A stretch of DNA of 10,604 nt from contig CAKRPS010000064.1 of the NCBI GenBank assembly GCA_934385475.1, positions 1 to 10,604 of the forward strand, read 5' to 3'. Below the pieces are notes generated by a model. The model was not told the DNA's origin, did not search any database, and worked only from the letters and a program-made list of their open reading frames with translations. Below, in pieces: positions 5,932-10,604 of the stretch. The translations under genes and the position numbers were made by a program. The stretch's first letter is position 1; every line of letters starts with the position of its first letter. The stretch comes from an uncultured Lachnospiraceae bacterium (GTDB lineage: Bacteria; Bacillota; Clostridia; Lachnospirales; Lachnospiraceae).

Positions 5932-6789
5932 ATGGAATTATACAGGCACAGGACAACAGGCTATCAGATGAAGGTAAATAAAAAGGGTGAGGTGGAATAT
6001 CTGGCGTTCCCGATTTTGGAGGAGACGGGCATGGTAAGACATCTGTTTACCACGAGAGCCGGGGGAGTCAGTGAAGGAATTTTCAGTACGATGAATGTGA
6101 GCTATACCCGGGGAGATGAGAAAGAAAGAGTTGATGAGAACTACCGCAGGATTGCGGATGTGCTTGGCTGTAGAATGGAGGACTTTGTCTGTTCGGATCA
6201 GACACATACGACAAACCTTCGGCTGGTCACAGGGCAGGATCGGGGAAAGGGTGTTGTCTGCCCGAAGGACTACACGGATGTGGATGGACTCCTGACGCAG
6301 GAACCCGGTATTGTTCTTGCAACATTTTATGCGGACTGCGTACCGTTATATTTTGTGGATACAAAGCACAGGGCGATAGCACTTGCCCATTCCGGCTGGA
6401 GAGGAACGGTGGCACGGATGGGAGGATGTGTGGTAGAGAAGATGCGGGAATGTTTTGGCACAATGCCGGAGGATCTGGTAGCGGCGATCGGTCCTTCCAT
6501 CTGTCAGGAATGTTATGAGGTCAGTGAAGACGTGGCAGAGGCATTTCGGAAAGAGTTCCGGGGAGACTTGCAGGCCAAGCAGCTTCTGGAGGATAAAGGC
6601 AACGGAAAATATCAGCTTGATCTCTGGAGAGCAAATGAGATCGTGCTTACGGAGGCAGGAATAAAAGAGGAGCGGATACAGATCACGGATCTGTGTACCT
6701 GCCACAATCCGTCGTATCTTTTTTCACACCGGGCAAGTCAGGGCAGACGGGGAAACCTTGGTGCGTTTCTCGGACTTTTGGACAATTAA
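5932..6789 (+). CDS. pgeF: Purine nucleoside phosphorylase of the YfiH/LACC1 (PgeF) family
   Basis: This 285-residue protein belongs to the YfiH/YlmD/LACC1 family, long annotated as polyphenol oxidase or laccase. Members are now known to split adenosine, inosine and related nucleosides with phosphate and, in some cases, to deaminate adenosine. In E. coli a member also edits peptidoglycan precursors (PgeF). The metal-binding His/Cys/His set is visible as His92 (SDQTHTTNL), Cys136 (YADCVPLYF) and His153 (AHSGWRGT). GGVSEGIFSTMN at 44-55, IGPSICQECYEV and the final HNPSYLFSHRASQGRRGN are also typical. The ATG follows GGGAG with a nine-base gap. It is soluble and cytoplasmic, and its length is normal. 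It is separated from yraN by 63 bases and from the regulator genes by 85, so it may end the operon or be its own unit. No clear hairpin terminator follows. Confidence 0.93.
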   Translation: MELYRHRTTGYQMKVNKKGEVEYLAFPILEETGMVRHLFTTRAGGVSEGIFSTMNVSYTRGDEKERVDENYRRIADVLGCRMEDFVCSDQTHTTNLRLVTGQDRGKGVVCPKDYTDVDGLLTQEPGIVLATFYADCVPLYFVDTKHRAIALAHSGWRGTVARMGGCVVEKMRECFGTMPEDLVAAIGPSICQECYEVSEDVAEAFRKEFRGDLQAKQLLEDKGNGKYQLDLWRANEIVLTEAGIKEERIQITDLCTCHNPSYLFSHRASQGRRGNLGAFLGLLDN

Positions 6790-6848
6790 GAAATCCTTAA
6801 CTATTTTCAAACCTATTCCTTTATTTTTCCATGTTTGAATAGTAGTAT
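6786..6848 (+). promoter_or_regulatory. AT-rich control region of the two-component operon with phased and inverted repeats
   Basis: The gap between pgeF and the response regulator holds two TTAA-containing hexamers, TTAAGA at 6786 and TTAACT at 6797, spaced 11 bases apart. This is the spacing OmpR/PhoB-type regulators use. An imperfect inverted repeat pairs CTAT-TT-TCAAAC (6801-6812) with GTTTGAATAG (6833-6842). A weak promoter, TTTATT at 6820-6825 and TAGTAT at 6843-6848 with 17 bases between, would overlap it. The region may carry an autoregulatory site and a promoter. All of this is inference from spacing. Confidence 0.3.
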
Positions 6849-6874
6849 GCAGATTACAGAAGAGGTGAAAACAA

Positions 6875-7567
6875 ATGGCAAACATTCTGGTATGTGACGA
6901 TGACAAAGAGATTGTAGATGCAATAGAGATCTATCTGTTGCAGGAGGGCTATCATATTTTTAAGGCGTATGACGGAGAGCAGGCAATCAAGATGCTGAAG
7001 GAGAACAATATCCAGCTTCTTCTGATCGATATTATGATGCCGAAGCTGGACGGGATCCATGCAACCTTAAAGATTCGTGAATACTCCAGCATCCCGATTA
7101 TCTTCCTGTCGGCGAAGTCGGAGGACAACGATAAAATTCTGGGATTGAATATCGGAGCGGATGATTATATCACGAAGCCGTTCAATCCGTTGGAGCTGGT
7201 GGCGAGGGTGAAATCCAATCTGCGCAGATATACGACGCTGGGAAATCTCAATGTTGAAAACAACGCATTGTTTCAGGTGGGAGGCCTATGCATCAACGAT
7301 GATACCAAGGAAGTCTCCGTGGATGGAGAGCCTGTTAAGCTCACGCCGATTGAATACAACATTTTGCTGCTGCTGGTAAAAAACTGTGGACGTGTTTTCT
7401 CAATAAACCAGATTTATGAGAGCATCTGGAACGAGGAGGCAATCGGCGCAGACAATACCGTGGCCGTACATATCAGACATATCCGGGAAAAGATTGAAAT
7501 CAATCCGAAGGAGCCCAGATACCTGAAGGTTGTCTGGGGAGTAGGCTATAAGATTGAAAAACAGTAA
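6875..7567 (+). CDS. OmpR-family response regulator
   Basis: This 230-residue DNA-binding response regulator is phosphorylated by its partner kinase and then binds promoter DNA. The receiver domain spans residues 1-118, with the acidic triad Asp8/Asp9 and the phospho-acceptor Asp52 (LLLIDIMMPKLDG). Ser79 takes the conserved Thr/Ser switch position, and Lys101 lies in YITKPF. The winged-helix effector domain follows at about 134-228, including LTPIEYNILLLLVKN, NTVAVHIRHIREKIE and the C-terminal WGVGYKIEKQ hairpin. The length is standard and all key residues are present. AGAGGTG precedes the ATG by seven bases. The histidine kinase follows on the same strand with no terminator between. The subgroup is VanR-like by overall appearance, but the target genes cannot be told from the sequence. 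Confidence 0.96.
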   Translation: MANILVCDDDKEIVDAIEIYLLQEGYHIFKAYDGEQAIKMLKENNIQLLLIDIMMPKLDGIHATLKIREYSSIPIIFLSAKSEDNDKILGLNIGADDYITKPFNPLELVARVKSNLRRYTTLGNLNVENNALFQVGGLCINDDTKEVSVDGEPVKLTPIEYNILLLLVKNCGRVFSINQIYESIWNEEAIGADNTVAVHIRHIREKIEINPKEPRYLKVVWGVGYKIEKQ

Positions 7568-7585
7568 TGCCACAGAATGCCACAA
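7566..7585 (+). repeat. Tandem 10-bp repeat between regulator and kinase genes
   Basis: AATGCCACAG at 7566-7575 is followed directly by AATGCCACAA at 7576-7585, a 10-base unit with one mismatch. The first unit overlaps the last two bases of the regulator stop codon. It lies in the 70-base gap before the preferred kinase start and has no evident function. Confidence 0.7.
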
Positions 7586-7637
7586 CCTGAAATCTGCAGA
7601 TACAGGACAAGAGCATTTCGGAAGGAGCAGGGGCGGA

Positions 7638-10343
7638 ATGGGAGAAGAAAACAAAGAACAGAGACAAAAGAAAAACAAAAGAGGAATGTTTCTTTTTCTT
7701 CAGATACTGCAGCATATCATGCTGGCTTTGGTAATTATATCCTTGTTTGTGACAGTTGTCGGATCACAGGTCAGGATTCAGGGACTCAATCATTATGTCA
7801 ATTATGATCTGTATGCGGAAGACAAAGACAAGCAGTATGAAGAATCAGAGCTTTTCAATAATATCTTCGGTTATTCACTGGCCGATATCGTGAGACTTGG
7901 TGTTATCAGCAGCCAGCTGGAAACAGATGGAAAGTTTGATGGAAACAAGATCGTTGATATTACGGCGTATAATTATCGGGAAGAGAGACTGCCAAAGCAG
8001 TATGTTACAGCAGAGTATTATCTGGAAGACCTGTTGAAATGGAACGGTCATGGCTTTGAAACAACGGGGATGAACACGACGAAGGAGCAATTCCTTGCGG
8101 ATAAGACGAGGGTAACCTCCGTGGATGAAAGCAGCAGATATTACAATACTTCAGATGCCAATTATCTGAAATCAGATATCAGTCAGTATACACATGTGAA
8201 CGAGGTTCCCTCTGATAAGATCCATATAGACACGGTAGAAGAGAACAATGGACAGGATGGCTTTGTAGAGGACTATCAGGAAGCCGATTATGCGAATGAA
8301 CCGGTGATCATAGAGGAGAATACGGACACGGTTTATGAAGAAGGATCAGAGGAAGACTATCATGAGATATTGATCAACCGTTACAAAACAGTTGAGGGAA
8401 AGAACCTCGAAGAATATGTCTCAGATTGGGATTTGTACAATGATCTGCTTTATAATCTGGAGACAGCTGCAGAAAATCTTTCCTATAATTATAATGAATA
8501 CCTGAGAGGTAAGGACTACTACAGCACAGACAGATCCAATATGCGCTACCTGATCCAAAAACAGGTGGACGGTAAGACACAATATTATACCAACCTGCAG
8601 GATAATGCTGACATCGCGGCAGTATCTGCTGCAATGAAGGATAACAAGGGATTTGATAACAGTGGACTGCCGGCAGAGAAATATCTGTATTATAGTCCGG
8701 CAGATATGGTGTATGAGACAAATACAGAGATTTCCAAAAGCACCATGCTAAAGCTTCTGTCTGGATATGATTACGCCTATCCGGAAAATGTAAAAATCTG
8801 GGTGGGGGTAGACACCAGTTATCCGGTGAAGGATTCCTTTACACAGGGAGCGGCCGGATTCCAAAACTATATGCCCTATTACTGGCAATGGCTTGCTGCC
8901 GCATGTGCAGCAGGTGTGGTCTATCTGGTTCTTCTCTGTTATCTTACCTGGAGTACGGGAAGAGAGAGAGATGAAGAGGGAAGAAAATATATCAGGTTAA
9001 GCAGATTTGATAAGGTTCCCACGGAGGCTGCGATTGCGATTTCCTTTGGCTTTGCCTTTGTATGTGTCTGGTTTATTTACATCATGAATAACATAACAGG
9101 AATCGCGTCCATGGATATGGATGCAATGCTTCAGCAGAATGCGAATCAGATCGAGATCAAGGCGGCACTTGGACTTTTGGTTTTCCTTCTGGATGCGATC
9201 GTGATGTTCTTCTTCTACAGTCTGGTCAGAAGGATTAAGGCAAGAACCCTGTGGTCGAACAGTCTTCTGTGTCGCCTGTGGAAACGGATCAAAAAGTTTG
9301 CATGGCACGTTTATGACAATGGGGGAATGGTATTGCGGATCTGGCTCCCTTATGGCATATTCCTTTTGTTTAATGGATTGATGGCCCTGTGGATGATGGC
9401 GACAGACAATATGTTCCCGCTTCTGGTTGCGGTGGTGATGGATGTGATCATCGGCATTCTGCTTTATCGGGACGCAGCGGAGAGACAGGAGATTGTGCAG
9501 GGAATTGAAACCATAGCGGCGGGAGAGCTGAACCATCAGGTGGACGAGGAAAATCTGCATGGAGATAATCTGATTCTGGCCCGTTCCGTGAACAGTATTG
9601 GAAAAGGAATTCAGGAAGCGGTAGAAATCAGCATGAAGGATGAACGTATGAAAGCCGACCTGATCACGAATGTCTCCCATGATATCAAGACACCGTTGAC
9701 CTCCATTGTCAATTATGTGGATCTGATCAAGAGGGAGGACGTTGACAATGAGAAGATAAGAAGCTATATAAAGGTGTTGGATGAAAAATCACAGCGTCTG
9801 AAACAACTGACGGATGATCTGGTGGAGGCAAGCAAGATTTCGTCGGGAAATATCAATCTGCACTTTGAGCGGATCAATCTGACAGAGCTTATGAATCAGA
9901 CGATCGGTGAGTTCTCGGAGAAGTTTGAACAGAAGAATCTCACGACGGTCATGAATGTAAATGCCGGTTATGCGGTGATAGAGGCGGACAGCCGCAGAAT
10001 CTGGAGAGTGATGGAGAATCTTTTCAACAATGTATTCAAATATGCACTTGAAGGAACCAGAGTGTACATTGCAATTGAGCAACATGACGATGAGAACGAA
10101 AGGATTAAGCTCTCTATCAAGAATATATCGGCAACTGCACTGAACTGTAATCCGCAGGAGCTGACAGAGCGGTTTATCCGTGGAGATGTCTCGAGAACCA
10201 CGGAGGGAAGTGGACTTGGTCTGTCAATTGCAAAAAATCTGACGGAGGCGCAGGGAGGAACCTTTGAAATTATCCTGGATGGAGACTTATTTAAAGTGAT
10301 CATGACTTTCCCATTAGCCAAAGAACAGACACAAGAAGCATAA
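7638..10343 (+). CDS. Sensor histidine kinase with large extracellular domain and six membrane helices
   Basis: The gene encodes 901 residues from the ATG at 7638, which follows AAGGAG by ten bases. The frame stays open back to a TTG at 7554 inside the regulator gene, but that start has a poorer ribosome site. A basic N-terminus leads to helix 1 at about 18-42, then an extracellular domain at about 43-414. Five more helices follow at roughly 416-438, 463-484, 509-531, 564-587 and 592-611, with basic internal loops that fit the positive-inside rule. A HAMP-like linker at about 611-665 leads to the kinase core. His681 lies in VSHDIKTPLTSI, the N box is NLFNNVFKY with Asn798, and the glycine-rich ATP lid is EGSGLGLSIAKN at 856-867. 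The usual DxGxG box is replaced by IKNISATALN near 827-836. A strongly acidic stretch lies at residues 198-243. It should phosphorylate the adjacent regulator; the signal is unknown. Confidence 0.93.
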   Translation: MGEENKEQRQKKNKRGMFLFLQILQHIMLALVIISLFVTVVGSQVRIQGLNHYVNYDLYAEDKDKQYEESELFNNIFGYSLADIVRLGVISSQLETDGKFDGNKIVDITAYNYREERLPKQYVTAEYYLEDLLKWNGHGFETTGMNTTKEQFLADKTRVTSVDESSRYYNTSDANYLKSDISQYTHVNEVPSDKIHIDTVEENNGQDGFVEDYQEADYANEPVIIEENTDTVYEEGSEEDYHEILINRYKTVEGKNLEEYVSDWDLYNDLLYNLETAAENLSYNYNEYLRGKDYYSTDRSNMRYLIQKQVDGKTQYYTNLQDNADIAAVSAAMKDNKGFDNSGLPAEKYLYYSPADMVYETNTEISKSTMLKLLSGYDYAYPENVKIWVGVDTSYPVKDSFTQGAAGFQNYMPYYWQWLAAACAAGVVYLVLLCYLTWSTGRERDEEGRKYIRLSRFDKVPTEAAIAISFGFAFVCVWFIYIMNNITGIASMDMDAMLQQNANQIEIKAALGLLVFLLDAIVMFFFYSLVRRIKARTLWSNSLLCRLWKRIKKFAWHVYDNGGMVLRIWLPYGIFLLFNGLMALWMMATDNMFPLLVAVVMDVIIGILLYRDAAERQEIVQGIETIAAGELNHQVDEENLHGDNLILARSVNSIGKGIQEAVEISMKDERMKADLITNVSHDIKTPLTSIVNYVDLIKREDVDNEKIRSYIKVLDEKSQRLKQLTDDLVEASKISSGNINLHFERINLTELMNQTIGEFSEKFEQKNLTTVMNVNAGYAVIEADSRRIWRVMENLFNNVFKYALEGTRVYIAIEQHDDENERIKLSIKNISATALNCNPQELTERFIRGDVSRTTEGSGLGLSIAKNLTEAQGGTFEIILDGDLFKVIMTFPLAKEQTQEA

Positions 10344-10376
10344 GAGATAAAGTATAAAAGAGCAATAGAAAAATAG

Positions 10377-10411
10377 AAAACAGCATTCGTCGTAGGACGG
10401 ATGCTGTTTTT
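10377..10411. terminator. Strong terminator, apparently working in both directions
   Basis: AAAACAGCATTCGTC (10377-10391) and GACGGATGCTGTTTT (10396-10410) form a 15-base-pair stem with one T-G pair and the loop GTAG. On the plus strand the stem runs into Ts, ending the kinase transcript. On the minus strand the same hairpin is followed by a T-rich run, complementary to the A-rich stretch at 10365-10380. It can thus also end the converging minus-strand gene. Confidence 0.92.
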
Positions 10412-10430
10412 AAGATGATGCTGTTTTAAA
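10400..10430. repeat. Duplicated terminator arm
   Basis: GATGCTGTTTTTAA at 10400-10413 recurs as GATGCTGTTTTAAA at 10417-10430. The second copy could pair with the same left arm at 10377-10386 over ten bases, and it overlaps the stop codon of the minus-strand gene. A small local duplication is the simplest explanation. Confidence 0.7.
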
Positions 10431-10604
10431 GCTCCATCGGATCAACTTCATGCCGGTTGTATTTGGCAAGGATCTGATGAATTTTGTCTGTCGGGGTGTA
10501 GATGTTCGACATAGAGGCATCATGATTCATAAAGTCTATGATAGAAGCAATAAACTTACTCATGTCAGCCTGTACATAATATTCTCTCTTCAATAACTCC
10601 GGGT
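10426..10604 (-). CDS. 3' end of an unrecognised minus-strand gene (partial)
   Basis: On the minus strand an open frame enters from the right edge of the window and ends at TAA (complement of 10426-10428). It gives 58 C-terminal residues that begin PELLKREYYVQADMSKF and end with KYNRHEVDPMEL. The composition is that of a soluble, mixed alpha-helical protein, with no membrane segment or recognisable motif. Support for coding comes from the uninterrupted frame, from protein-like composition, and from its stop lying 15 bases from the shared terminator, as expected for converging genes. I do not recognise the family. The start and most of the gene lie outside the window. Confidence 0.7.
   Translation of the reverse strand, partial: PELLKREYYVQADMSKFIASIIDFMNHDASMSNIYTPTDKIHQILAKYNRHEVDPMEL

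Noticed and set aside
8997..9680. 227-residue minus-strand open frame within the kinase gene
   Set aside because: It is opposite the conserved membrane helices and HAMP-like region of the kinase and has an unnatural His/Gln-rich composition.

Overview
The window looks like chromosomal DNA of a Gram-positive anaerobe of class Clostridia, most likely Lachnospiraceae. This rests on strong AGGAGG-type ribosome binding sites, TTG and GTG starts, moderate base composition, the gene order, and the protein flavour. The gene order closely resembles the Bacillus subtilis rplS-rbgA-rnhB-ylqG-ylqH neighbourhood. The genus assignment is inference; no rRNA or other marker is present.

Region 1 (1-2668) starts with rplS (ribosomal protein L19). 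It has its own promoter, a leader that resembles the known L19 autoregulatory leader, and an intrinsic terminator just downstream. After a new promoter with an extended -10 come two type I signal peptidase genes, placed on either side of rbgA, the 50S-assembly GTPase. Region 2 (2689-5868) continues with closely spaced genes: rnhB (RNase HII), a 567-residue protein with a FliK-like C-terminal domain, a 99-residue free-standing FlhB cytoplasmic-domain protein (YlqH), and yraN (nuclease-fold protein). Gaps from lepB to yraN are 9 to 38 bases, so this is probably one operon. pgeF (multicopper-type purine nucleoside phosphorylase) follows after a 63-base gap that carries a perfect -10 hexamer.

Region 3 (6790-10343) is a two-component system: an OmpR-family response regulator and a 901-residue histidine kinase with six predicted membrane helices and an extracellular domain of about 370 residues. 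A strong hairpin terminator, apparently working in both directions, closes it. Region 4 (10426-10604) is the 3' end of an unrecognised gene on the minus strand, running off the window.

Most of the window is housekeeping: ribosome assembly, protein export, RNA/DNA hybrid removal and nucleoside phosphorolysis. The part that stays functionally unexplained is the FliK-like/FlhB-C-like pair. It pairs the two halves of the flagellar export specificity switch with no visible flagellar gene, and the FlhB-like protein lacks the self-cleavage motif. The ectodomain of the kinase is the second open question. I saw no tRNA, rRNA, CRISPR array, insertion sequence or prophage gene.
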